This document shows, piece after piece, positions 1 through 8,562 of a stretch of DNA of 20,899 nucleotides. A program made the translations under genes and the position numbers. The notes beneath the pieces were generated by a model. That model did not search any database. It was not told where the DNA came from and saw only the letters and a program-made list of their open reading frames with translations. Each line of letters starts with the position of its first letter. Position 1 is the first letter of the stretch. The stretch lies in the NCBI GenBank assembly GCA_036260395.1, contig DASZZY010000208.1, positions 1 through 20,899 on the forward strand, given 5' to 3'. Source of the stretch: DASZZY01 sp036260395 (GTDB lineage: Bacteria; Actinomycetota; UBA4738; CALAEC01).

Positions 1-1
1 G

Positions 2-1441
2 TTCTTGGTGCTGGCCGCTGCCTGTGGACCGGCGGGGCTCGAGGGCGCCGGCGTCCCGGTCGCCGAGCCCGTTCCCCCGGTGGAGCCCCCGGTCGAGCGA
101 ACCGCCACGCCGTCCCGTGGGCCCGCGGGAGGGCCGACGCCACGGGGCGCCCGGGAGCTCCCGAACGTGCTGCTCGTGGTGACCGACGATCAGCCCGTGG
201 GGACGTTCGAGGTGATGCCGGAGGTCCGCCGGTGGTTCATCGAAGGAGGCACCCTCTTCACGAGCGCGTACGCCACCACCCCGCTGTGCTGCCCGGCCCG
301 CGCCAGCATCCTGACCGGCCGGTACGCGCACAACCACAGGATCGTCACGAACGACGGCGGCGAGACGCTGTCGCTGGAGGCGGCGCTTCCGGGGATCCTC
401 CAGGGGATCGGGTACCGCACGGCGATCTCCGGCAAGCTCTTCAACGACTGGCCCCTGGAGGTCGATCCGGCGTTCTTCGATCGATGGGCGATGTTCAACG
501 TCGGATACCACCAGAGCCTGTGGAACCTGGACGGCCAGGTCCGGCGCGTCGACGAGTATTCGACCGACTTCGCGGCGGACCGCGCGGTGGAGTTCCTCCG
601 CGCGTTCGAGCACGAGGACCAGCGTCCCTGGTTCGTCCTCGTGGCGCCCTTCGCCCCCCACGGACCGTTCGAGCCGGCGCCCCGGTACGCGGCGGCAGAG
701 GTTCCCCGCTGGGCGCCGGAGCGGGCCGTGACCGAACCGAACCGCTCCGACAAGCCGCCCTACGTGCGGGAGCGCACGGCCAAGCCATGGGCCACCCGGA
801 CGATCCGCGCCCGCCAGCTGCGCACGCTGATGTCGGTGGACGACCTGGTGGGGCGCTTGATGCGCTCGCTGGGATCGCTCGGCGAGCGGGACCGGACGCT
901 GGCGGTCTACGTGTCCGACAACGGGTTCCTGTGGGGGCAGCACGGCATCGTCGACGGCAAGCGGTTCCCGTACCTGCCGTCGGTACAGGTGCCGATGGCC
1001 GTGCGGTGGCCCGGGCACCTGGCCGCCGGGGCGGTCGACGACCGCCTGGCGGCGAACGTCGACCTCGCGCCGACCGTCCTCCGCGCCGCCGGGTTCTCCG
1101 GGGCGGCCGTCCAGGACCTCGACGGCAGGTCGCTGCTCGACCCGGGGACCCGCTCGCGCCTGCTCCTCGAGTACTGGGCCGATCCGACATCGTCGGTGCC
1201 GACGTGGGCCTCGGTGCTCACGCCGGACCGCCAGTACATCGAGTACCACGGGGCCGGAGGACGGACCGTCGCGTTCCGCGAGTACTACGACCTCCAAGCC
1301 GATCCCCTCCAGCTCCGCAACCTCCTGGGCGACGCCGATCCCCGCAACGACCCGTCCGCATGGCGGCTCGCGAGGCTGTCGTCGCGGCTGGCCCGGGACC
1401 GCGGTTGCCAGGGGAGCGCCGGCCCCACCGCGTGCCCGTGA
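2..1441 (+). CDS. Sulfatase family hydrolase, probable lipoprotein (5' end cut by window edge)
   Basis: Hydrolyses sulfate esters in the formylglycine-dependent sulfatase family; the natural substrate cannot be told. Numbering from the TTG at base 5, the FGE modification signature CxPxR is seen as C95-C-P-A-R99 followed by ASILTG, so C95 would become formylglycine. Asp61-Asp62 near the N-terminus and Asp305-Asn306 (SDNGF) are the usual metal-ligand segments, and a His follows in GQHG. The frame is open to the left edge and reads FLVLAAACG, the end of a lipoprotein-like signal peptide with a candidate lipidated Cys. A Pro-rich linker (about residues 18-50) follows. The true start is therefore almost certainly upstream and the TTG is not proposed as the start. 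Activity needs an FGE-type maturase, which is not in the window. The stop lies 21 bases before the mutase start. Family call firm; surface lipoprotein location inferred. Confidence 0.9.
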   Translation, partial: FLVLAAACGPAGLEGAGVPVAEPVPPVEPPVERTATPSRGPAGGPTPRGARELPNVLLVVTDDQPVGTFEVMPEVRRWFIEGGTLFTSAYATTPLCCPARASILTGRYAHNHRIVTNDGGETLSLEAALPGILQGIGYRTAISGKLFNDWPLEVDPAFFDRWAMFNVGYHQSLWNLDGQVRRVDEYSTDFAADRAVEFLRAFEHEDQRPWFVLVAPFAPHGPFEPAPRYAAAEVPRWAPERAVTEPNRSDKPPYVRERTAKPWATRTIRARQLRTLMSVDDLVGRLMRSLGSLGERDRTLAVYVSDNGFLWGQHGIVDGKRFPYLPSVQVPMAVRWPGHLAAGAVDDRLAANVDLAPTVLRAAGFSGAAVQDLDGRSLLDPGTRSRLLLEYWADPTSSVPTWASVLTPDRQYIEYHGAGGRTVAFREYYDLQADPLQLRNLLGDADPRNDPSAWRLARLSSRLARDRGCQGSAGPTACP

Positions 1442-1446
1442 CCGGG

Positions 1447-1452
1447 TAGCCT
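1447..1452 (+). promoter_or_regulatory. Putative -10 box TAGCCT, near-leaderless start for the mutase gene
   Basis: TAGCCT fits the actinobacterial TANNNT -10 consensus and ends 10 bases before the ATG at 1463. Transcription would begin within a few bases of the start codon. No TTGACA-like -35 is seen. No convincing Shine-Dalgarno lies between the box and the ATG. Confidence 0.45.
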
Positions 1453-1462
1453 GTACCCGGCC

Positions 1463-3049
1463 ATGCCCCAGGACGACCGCCCGGTCACCGACTCCGGGAT
1501 CGAGATCCAGCGCCTGTACGGTCCCGACGACCTCGAGGGCTTCCATCCGGCCCGCGACCTCGGGGAGCCGGGCGCCCCCCCGTTCACCCGCGGCGTGTAC
1601 CGCGACATGTACCGGGGTCGGCTGTGGACGATGCGGCAGTACGCCGGGATGGGCAGCGCCGAGGAGACCAACCGTCGCTTCCGCTACCTGCTCGACCACG
1701 GGCAGACCGGCCTGTCCGTGGCCTTCGACCTCCCGACGCAGATGGGGTTCGACTCCGACCACCCCCGCGCCGCGGGCGAGGTCGGGCGGACGGGGGTGGC
1801 CATCGACTCGATCGACGACATGCGCCGGCTCTTCGACGGGATCCCTCTGGACCAGGTGACGACGTCGATGACGATCAATGCCACCGCCGCGATCCTGCTG
1901 CTGCTCTACGAGCTGGTGGCCGAGGAGCAGGGCGTCCCGCCGTCGAAGATCGGGGGCACCGTCCAGAACGACATCCTCAAGGAGTACGCGGCCCGGGGGA
2001 CCTACATCTACCCGCCGGAGCCCTCGATGCGCCTCGTCACGGACCTGTTCGCCTACTGCTGGGAGCGGGTCCCGCGGTGGAACACGATCTCGATCTCCGG
2101 CTACCACATGCGGGAGGCGGGGGCCACGGCGGTCCAGGAGGTGGCGTTCACGCTGGCCAACGCCGTGGCCTACGTGGAGGCCGCGCTCCGCGCCGGGCTG
2201 GCCGTGGACGAGTTCGCCCCACGGCTGTCGTTCTTCTTCGCCTGCCACATGAACTTCTTCGAGGAGGTGGCCAAGTTCCGCGCCGCCCGGCGGATGTGGG
2301 GGCGGATCATGACGGAGCGGTTCGGCGCCCGGGACCCGAGGTCGGCGATGCTGCGCTTCCACACGCAGACCGGGGGCGCGACGCTCACGGCGCAGCAGCC
2401 GGAGAACAACGTGGTCCGCACGGCGCTGGAGGCGCTGGCCGCGGTCCTGGGCGGGACGCAGTCCCTGCACACGAACTCCTTCGACGAGGCGCTGTCCCTG
2501 CCCACCGAGCGGGCGGCGAAGATCGCGCTGCGGACCCAGCAGGTGATCGCCCACGAGTCGGGTGTCGCCGACTCCGGCGACCCGCTCGGCGGCTCCTACC
2601 TGGTCGAGCGCCTGACCGGCGAGATCGAGGCCCGGGCCCTCGAGTACCTGGAGAAGATCGACGGCATGGGCGGCGCGGTGGCGGCCATCGACGCGGGGTG
2701 GATCCAGGACGAGATCCACGAGTCGGCGTTCCGCATCCAGCAGCACGTGGAGTCGGGGGAGCGGGTGGTGGTCGGCGTGAACCGGTTCCGCGAGGAGCAG
2801 GAGGAGCCCGTCGAGCTGCTCCGGCTCGACGAGGCCCAGATCCGGAGCCAGGAGGAGCGCCTGCGCGAGCTGCGAGGCTCCCGCGACCAGGGGGCGGTGG
2901 ACCGGGCACTGGCGGCGGTCGAGGAGACCGCCCGGGGGACGGACAACCTGCTGTACCCGATGCGCGAGGCGCTGGCCGCCCGGGCCACCCTCGGCGAGGT
3001 CTCCGACGCCCTGCGCCGGGTCTTCGGCGAGTACCGTCCCGCGCGATGA
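1463..3049 (+). CDS. Methylmalonyl-CoA mutase-type acyl-CoA mutase, large (catalytic) subunit without B12 domain
   Basis: Adenosylcobalamin-dependent carbon-skeleton mutase, most likely interconverting methylmalonyl-CoA and succinyl-CoA. The 528 residues cover only the substrate-binding TIM-barrel. There is no C-terminal B12-binding domain (no DxHxxG), so a separate small subunit of about 140 residues must exist elsewhere. Two specificity positions are readable by alignment to the Propionibacterium enzyme: Tyr60 in RQYAGM matches Tyr89, and Arg178 in YAARGTYIYPP, 118 residues later, matches Arg207, which binds the substrate carboxylate. Isobutyryl- and 2-hydroxyisobutyryl-CoA mutases have Gln at the second position, so a dicarboxylic substrate is favoured. 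SGYHMREAGA, the RLSFFFACHMNFFEE segment and AQQPENN are family hallmarks. The ATG has a -10-like box just upstream. The stop overlaps the next gene by ATGA, suggesting translational coupling. Very confident of family, fairly confident of substrate type. Confidence 0.92.
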   Translation: MPQDDRPVTDSGIEIQRLYGPDDLEGFHPARDLGEPGAPPFTRGVYRDMYRGRLWTMRQYAGMGSAEETNRRFRYLLDHGQTGLSVAFDLPTQMGFDSDHPRAAGEVGRTGVAIDSIDDMRRLFDGIPLDQVTTSMTINATAAILLLLYELVAEEQGVPPSKIGGTVQNDILKEYAARGTYIYPPEPSMRLVTDLFAYCWERVPRWNTISISGYHMREAGATAVQEVAFTLANAVAYVEAALRAGLAVDEFAPRLSFFFACHMNFFEEVAKFRAARRMWGRIMTERFGARDPRSAMLRFHTQTGGATLTAQQPENNVVRTALEALAAVLGGTQSLHTNSFDEALSLPTERAAKIALRTQQVIAHESGVADSGDPLGGSYLVERLTGEIEARALEYLEKIDGMGGAVAAIDAGWIQDEIHESAFRIQQHVESGERVVVGVNRFREEQEEPVELLRLDEAQIRSQEERLRELRGSRDQGAVDRALAAVEETARGTDNLLYPMREALAARATLGEVSDALRRVFGEYRPAR

Positions 3050-3753
3050 GCCGGTCGCCGGATCGCCCGGTGGCCGTCGTGGGCGGGACCGGGGACCTGG
3101 GGTTCGGCCTGGCGCTCCGCCTCGCCGCCGCCGGGCGACGAGTGGTCATCGGCTCCCGCTCCGAGGACCGCGGGGCGGCGGCCGCCGAGCGGGCCCGCGG
3201 GCGGCTCGGTCGGGACGCCCCGGTCGAGGGTGCCGAGAACGCGGCCGCGGTGGCCGGGGCCAGCCTCGTATTCGTGACGGTGCCGTACGCGGGCCAGGCC
3301 GAGACCTACCGGTCGATCCGCGAGGCGCTCCCCGACGGCGTCGTGGTGTGCGACACGACGACCCCCTTGGCCACCGCCGTCGGAGGGCGCGCGACCCATG
3401 TGCTGCGCCCCTGGCACGGCTCCGCGGCCGAGCAGGCCGCGGCCCTCCTCCCGGACGCCGTCCGGCTGGTGGCCGGGTTCCACTCGGTGGGTGCAGAGGC
3501 CCTCGAGGAGCTCGGCCGCCCGGTGGATGCCGATGTGCTGCTGTGCGGCGCGGACGCCGAGGCCAAGGCCGCGGTGGGGGAGCTCGTGGACCTGGTCCCC
3601 GGTTTGCGGTGGGTCGACTGCGGCCCGCTGTCGATGGCCCGGGTCGTCGAGCCGCTGACCGCGGTGCTGATCGCCGTCAACCGCCGGTACGGGATCCGCG
3701 ACGCGGGCGTCCGGGTCTCTGGGCGCGACGAGTGGGGCCGGCCGGCGCGGTGA
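3046..3753 (+). CDS. npdG: NADPH-dependent F420 reductase (F420H2:NADP oxidoreductase)
   Basis: Transfers hydride between NADP(H) and the deazaflavin F420, linking F420 redox chemistry to the NADPH pool; cytoplasmic. The 235-residue protein opens with a Rossmann fold: VAVVGGTGDLGFGLAL with the GGTGDLG loop at residues 13-19, then VVIGSRSE (36-40), whose Ser-Arg is the expected 2'-phosphate-binding pair selecting NADPH. Later segments (VFVTVPYAGQ, CDTTTPL, LVAGFHSVG) match the archaeal and actinobacterial NpdG/Fno family, and length is normal. The ATG at 3046 overlaps the mutase stop as ATGA; no ribosome-binding site is needed if translation is coupled. The same frame is open further upstream only as an out-of-frame shadow of the mutase. 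Pairing with a mutase large subunit is unusual and its meaning is unknown. F420 biosynthesis genes should be elsewhere in the genome. Confidence 0.88.
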   Translation: MSRSPDRPVAVVGGTGDLGFGLALRLAAAGRRVVIGSRSEDRGAAAAERARGRLGRDAPVEGAENAAAVAGASLVFVTVPYAGQAETYRSIREALPDGVVVCDTTTPLATAVGGRATHVLRPWHGSAAEQAAALLPDAVRLVAGFHSVGAEALEELGRPVDADVLLCGADAEAKAAVGELVDLVPGLRWVDCGPLSMARVVEPLTAVLIAVNRRYGIRDAGVRVSGRDEWGRPAR

Positions 3754-3790
3754 CGCGTCGCCCGGCGCCCGGCGGGGAAAGAAGGCACGC

Positions 3791-4168
3791 GTGAACGAGG
3801 CGATCCTGTTCTACGACGGGGCCTGCCCCGTGTGCCGCCTCACGGCGCGGCTGGCGGTGGCCGCCGACACGGAGCGGCGGCTGCGGACCGCGACGCTCGA
3901 CTCCCCGGACGCCGACCGGCACCTGGGGAAGCTGTCGAAGGAGGACCGATTCGGCTCGTTCCACCTGGTGGTCGAGGGCCGGCTGATCAGCGGCGGCGAG
4001 GCGGTGGGCCCGACGCTGGAGCAGCTCCGTCGGATGCGGCCCGTGGGGCGGTTCATCGGGCGCTCCCCCGCGGCCAGGCGGGCGGCGGCCTGGGCCTACG
4101 GGGTCGTCTCGCGCAACCGCGGCCGGATCGGCAAGGTGCTCCCGGACGTGGCCCCGCCCTCGCGGTAG
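3791..4168 (+). CDS. DCC-family (DUF393) thiol-disulfide oxidoreductase-like protein
   Basis: Small protein of 125 residues with the DCC-family opening motif YDGxCxxC, here FYDGACPVC with Cys12 and Cys15 as the predicted redox pair in a thioredoxin-like setting. The family is named for Asp-Cys-Cys residues near the N-terminus; its members are thought to be thiol oxidoreductases but substrates are largely unknown. The rest shows LISGGEAVGPTLEQL, typical of the family, and a basic C-terminus. There is no signal peptide, so it is probably cytoplasmic. The GTG at 3791 is supported by a purine-rich Shine-Dalgarno (GAAAGAAGG, 3777-3785). It lies 37 bases after the F420 reductase and is probably co-transcribed. 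The stop TAG is 4 bases from the convergent stop of the carboxylase gene, inside a short inverted repeat. Confidence 0.8.
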   Translation: MNEAILFYDGACPVCRLTARLAVAADTERRLRTATLDSPDADRHLGKLSKEDRFGSFHLVVEGRLISGGEAVGPTLEQLRRMRPVGRFIGRSPAARRAAAWAYGVVSRNRGRIGKVLPDVAPPSR

Positions 4169-4172
4169 GCCG

Positions 4173-4178
<6 letters not shown>
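4163..4178. terminator. Short inverted repeat holding both stop codons of a convergent pair
   Basis: CGGTAG-GCCG-CTACCG is a perfect 6-base stem with a 4-base loop. It contains the TAG of the DCC gene (4166-4168) and, on the other strand, the TAG of the carboxylase gene (4173-4175). It has no T-run, so it could at best be a weak bidirectional terminator. Seen in sequence; function inferred. Confidence 0.3.
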
Positions 4179-5891
<1,713 letters not shown>

Positions 5892-5898
5892 AGGGCTG

Positions 5899-5906
5899 TT
5901 CCTCCC
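5899..5906 (-). promoter_or_regulatory. Shine-Dalgarno for the carboxylase GTG start
   Basis: On the minus strand GGGAGGAA lies 7 bases from the GTG at 5891 (the GGAGG core is 9 bases away). It decides this start over longer upstream in-frame options. It lies within the 36-base region between the two divergent starts, so promoters for both genes must be very compact or lie inside the opposing gene. Confidence 0.6.
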
Positions 5907-5927
5907 GGCGTGGGATGATCCGGGCCG

Positions 5928-6698
5928 ATGCTGAGTCAGGATAGCCTGGAGCAGGCTACCCGTCAGGCAGGCATCGAGGTCCCTCCCCGGTTCCTCGAAC
6001 GGACCGATTCCACGAATACCGTCGCCGCCTCGCTGGCCGAGGCCGGCGCCCCGCAATGGACGGTGGTGGCCGCCGGGCACCAGACCGCCGGCCGTGGCCG
6101 GCTGGGGCGGACCTGGGCCTCCGCGCCGGGGAAGTCGCTGCTGTTCTCGGTCGTGCTCCGGCCGATGCTCCCGGTGGACCGGGCCGCGCTCGTGTCGCTC
6201 CTGGCCGCCACCGATATGGCCGGCGCGGCCCGAGCCGGGATGGCGGCCAAGTGGCCGAACGACCTGGTGATCGCGGACCGGAAGGTCGGCGGGATCCTGC
6301 CCGAGGCCAAGGTCTCCGGCGGGCGGCTCGTCCACCTGGTCCTCGGCGTCGGGGTGAACGTCTCGATGGCCCAGGACGAGTTCCCGCCCGAGGTCCGGGC
6401 CGCGGCCACGAGCCTGGCCCGCGAGGGAGGCGAGGGAGACGCCGCCGCGCTGCTGGGGCGGTTCCTCGTGGCATTCACGGCGTCGTACCGCCCGGCCGAC
6501 CCGGGCTTCGCCGACCGGGTCCTCGGCTCCTATCGCGCGGTGTGCTCGACGCTCGGCCGGCGCGTCCGCGCCACGACGACCGAGGGGCTCACCGTGGAGG
6601 GCACCGCCGTCGACGTCGACGAGCGGGGCGGGCTGCTGGTGCGGGTGGACGGCCGGGTGGTGGCCGTGGCGTTCGGCGAGGTGGCTCACCTCGGCTGA
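5928..6698 (+). CDS. birA: Biotin--[acyl-CoA-carboxylase] ligase, monofunctional (group I BirA)
   Basis: Activates biotin to biotinyl-5'-AMP and attaches it to the EAMKM lysine of biotinyl domains such as the one encoded just upstream on the other strand. In 256 residues it shows TDSTNTVA (27-33), the biotin/AMP-binding loop GRGRLGRTW (55-63), KWPNDL (108-113) followed by the catalytic-site lysine K119 in RKVGGIL, and VLGVGVNVS (138-146), then a small C-terminal SH3-like domain ending about residue 255. There is no N-terminal winged-helix, so unlike E. coli BirA it should not repress biotin genes. The ATG at 5928 gives the usual N-terminus. A GATGAT element 8 bases upstream is a weak -10 candidate. 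Head-to-head placement with the carboxylase alpha subunit supports a dedicated enzyme-substrate pair. Confidence 0.93.
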   Translation: MLSQDSLEQATRQAGIEVPPRFLERTDSTNTVAASLAEAGAPQWTVVAAGHQTAGRGRLGRTWASAPGKSLLFSVVLRPMLPVDRAALVSLLAATDMAGAARAGMAAKWPNDLVIADRKVGGILPEAKVSGGRLVHLVLGVGVNVSMAQDEFPPEVRAAATSLAREGGEGDAAALLGRFLVAFTASYRPADPGFADRVLGSYRAVCSTLGRRVRATTTEGLTVEGTAVDVDERGGLLVRVDGRVVAVAFGEVAHLG

Positions 6699-6706
6699 CC
6701 GCTTGC

Positions 6707-6721
6707 CCGCCCTTCGGGCGG
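6707..6721 (+). terminator. Hairpin after the biotin ligase gene
   Basis: CCGCCC-TTC-GGGCGG forms a perfect 6-base GC stem starting 8 bases after the ligase stop. No T-run follows, so it may be a weak or Rho-assisted terminator. It lies immediately before the -10-like element of the next gene. Confidence 0.3.
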
Positions 6722-6740
6722 CCGGTCATCATTCGCGCCG

Positions 6741-7874
6741 ATGAAGATCACCAGCGTCCGCGTGCACCTGTGCCACTTCCCGCTGCCGGAGACCTTCTCG
6801 CCGTCGTGGCTGCCGGGGTTCCCGCAGATGACGAACGGGTGCGCCATCTTCCGGCTCCAGACCGACGAGGGGATCGAGGGGGTGACGGCCTCGCCGCTGA
6901 TCGCCGACGAGGCCAAGGGCCTGGTCAACCTGCTCCGTCTCGTCCTGGTCGGCCGGGACCCCACGCAGGTCGAGGACATCTTCAAGCTGCTGCGGTCGGC
7001 GACCCGGGCCCTCGGCCTGCGGGCCTGGCACGTCGAGCCGGCGTGCTGGGACCTGATCGGGAAGGCGGCCGGGCTCCCGGTGTGGCGGCTGCTGGGGGGC
7101 GCCCGGAGCCGCGTCCGCGCCTACGCCTCGACCGGTGAGCTGCGCGAGCCGGCCCGGCGGGTGGAGGACGTCCACGCCCTCCGGGAGCAGGGGTTCACGG
7201 CCGTGAAGCTGAGGATCCGGTGGCCGTCCGTCGAGGAGGACGTGGCGCTGGTCCGGGCGGTCCGCGAGGCGCATCCGGACCTCACGATCATGGTGGACGC
7301 CAACCAGGGGTGGCGGGTCCACGGCTTCGCCGAGTACCCGGAGTGGGACCTGGCCCGAGCCGTCCGCACGGCGCGCGCTCTCGAGGAACTGGAGGTCGCC
7401 TGGCTGGAGGAGCCGCTCGACCAGTTCGACTACCGGGGGTACGCGGCGCTCCGGCAGCGGACCTCGGTACCTCTGGCCGGGGGGGAGCTGCTGTCGGACC
7501 TCCACGGCTTCCGGGACCTGGTCGAGCACCGGGCCGTCGACATCCTCCAGCCCGACGCCCTCCTCACCGGCGGGATCCTGATGGCCCGCAAGGTGGCCGG
7601 GATGGCCGAGGCCGCGGGCCTCGGGTTCGCCCCCCACACGTGGACCAACGGCATCGGTCTCCGCGTCAATCTGCAGGTGATGGGCGCGGCGGCCAACGCC
7701 ACGTGGTGCGAGTACCCGATCGACCCGCCGGGATGGACCGTCGAGGCCCGCGACGCGATGCTGGCCGAGCCCACAAGGATCGGCGCCGACGGGTTCGTGG
7801 CGCTCCCCGAGGAGCCGGGGCTGGGGATCGTCCTCGACGAGGAGCGGATCTCCGCCCACGGCGACGAGGTCTGA
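6741..7874 (+). CDS. Enolase-superfamily enzyme, mandelate racemase/muconate-lactonizing type
   Basis: Abstracts an alpha-proton from a carboxylate substrate with Mg2+ stabilising the enolate; racemase, dehydratase or cycloisomerase activity cannot be told apart here. The 377 residues show an N-terminal capping domain (about 1-125) and a beta-barrel with K156-L-R158 (the KxK-like base motif), metal-ligand strands VDANQGW (Asp186), WLEEPL (Glu223/224) and GGELL (Glu249), DILQPDALLTGG (Asp272), and PHTWTNG, whose His299 fits the second general acid/base. This layout is closest to the mandelate racemase/D-sugar-acid dehydratase branch. GFAPHTWTNGIG is common in putative dehydratases, so a sugar-acid or similar dehydratase is a reasonable guess only. 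The ATG gives a typical MKITSVRVH start. The gene stands alone between ligase and acetyltransferase. Confidence 0.87.
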   Translation: MKITSVRVHLCHFPLPETFSPSWLPGFPQMTNGCAIFRLQTDEGIEGVTASPLIADEAKGLVNLLRLVLVGRDPTQVEDIFKLLRSATRALGLRAWHVEPACWDLIGKAAGLPVWRLLGGARSRVRAYASTGELREPARRVEDVHALREQGFTAVKLRIRWPSVEEDVALVRAVREAHPDLTIMVDANQGWRVHGFAEYPEWDLARAVRTARALEELEVAWLEEPLDQFDYRGYAALRQRTSVPLAGGELLSDLHGFRDLVEHRAVDILQPDALLTGGILMARKVAGMAEAAGLGFAPHTWTNGIGLRVNLQVMGAAANATWCEYPIDPPGWTVEARDAMLAEPTRIGADGFVALPEEPGLGIVLDEERISAHGDEV

Positions 7875-7886
7875 GCCGCCCTCCGG

Positions 7887-7892
7887 TAGGCT
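7887..7892 (+). promoter_or_regulatory. Putative -10 box TAGGCT, leaderless start for the acetyltransferase gene
   Basis: TAGGCT ends exactly 7 bases before the GTG at 7900, so transcription would begin at or next to the start codon. The surrounding CGGTAGGCT is repeated with the same 7-base spacing upstream of the acyl-CoA dehydrogenase (17080-17085). No -35 match is seen. Confidence 0.5.
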
Positions 7893-7899
7893 GACCGCC

Positions 7900-8562
7900 G
7901 TGGCCGATCCCGAGTTCGTCCGCCGCCATAGCACGGATGCCACGCTGCGCGACGGCACCCGCGTGCGCATCCGGCCGATCGTGCCGGACGACAAGGCGCT
8001 CCTGGTCGCCGGGTTCGAGCGGCTCTCGCCCGAGTCCCGGTACCGCCGGTTCATGGCCCAGCTCGACCGGCTCACCGACGAGCAGCTCGCGTACCTCACC
8101 GAGATCGACTACGACGACCACTACGCGCTGGTGGCCCTCGACCTCGACCACGGCGAGGGCCTGGGCGTGGCCAGGTACGTCCGGCTGCCGGCCGAACCGG
8201 AGGTGGCCGAGGCCGCCGTGACCGTCATCGACGACTACCAGGGCCGCGGCGTCGGATACCTGCTTCTCCAGGCGCTGGGGGCCGCGGCGCTCGAGCACGG
8301 CGTGCGGCGGTTCCGAGGCTACACGCTCGACGGGAATCGCCCGCTCCGCGATCTGATCGAGAGCCTGGCCGGCGACGCCGCCCACGACTCGCCCGGGCTC
8401 CTCCGCGTGGAGATCGACCTCCCCAAGCGCGCCGAGACGCTCCGCGGCTCGCCGCTCTACGAGCTCCTCCGGGCCGCGGCCCGGGGGGAGGGACCTACGT
8501 TCCTCCCCCCGGAGCGCCTGTGGTTGGCCGGCGCCGAGCCGGGCGCCTCCGCCGGCGCCTAG
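7900..8562 (+). CDS. GNAT-family N-acetyltransferase
   Basis: Transfers an acetyl group from acetyl-CoA to an amine. The 220-residue protein has the GNAT core: RDGTRVRIRPIVPDDKALL (strand 1/helix 1), the ESRYRRFM segment, strands around residues 75-110, and the CoA pyrophosphate-binding loop DDYQGRGVGYLLL with Q114-G-R-G-V-G119. The N-terminal half resembles the catalytic domain of bacterial protein lysine acetyltransferases (Pat/PatZ type), which in actinobacteria acetylate acyl-CoA synthetases. If this holds, it would fit a neighbourhood of acyl-CoA enzymes, but no nucleotide-binding regulatory domain is attached and the target is inferred. The C-terminus from about residue 165 is less typical and ends Ala/Gly-rich. 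The GTG start follows a -10-like box by 7 bases with no Shine-Dalgarno. The stop TAG directly abuts the convergent stop of the next gene. Confidence 0.85.
   Translation: MADPEFVRRHSTDATLRDGTRVRIRPIVPDDKALLVAGFERLSPESRYRRFMAQLDRLTDEQLAYLTEIDYDDHYALVALDLDHGEGLGVARYVRLPAEPEVAEAAVTVIDDYQGRGVGYLLLQALGAAALEHGVRRFRGYTLDGNRPLRDLIESLAGDAAHDSPGLLRVEIDLPKRAETLRGSPLYELLRAAARGEGPTFLPPERLWLAGAEPGASAGA

Noticed and set aside
1624..3045. In-frame upstream extension of the F420 reductase
   Set aside because: Translation gives Arg/Gly/Pro-rich low-complexity protein, typical of an off-frame read of a high-GC gene (the mutase). The NpdG family start fits 3046.
1463..3049. Mutase considered as isobutyryl- or 2-hydroxyisobutyryl-CoA mutase
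   Set aside because: The stand-alone large subunit is shared with those enzymes, but Arg178 (Gln in those enzymes) and Tyr60 favour a dicarboxylyl-CoA substrate.
5892..6689. Long minus-strand in-frame extension upstream of the carboxylase
   Set aside because: It is antisense to the clearly coding biotin ligase. The carboxylase N-terminus (VAERVLIANRGE) and its Shine-Dalgarno fix the start at 5891.
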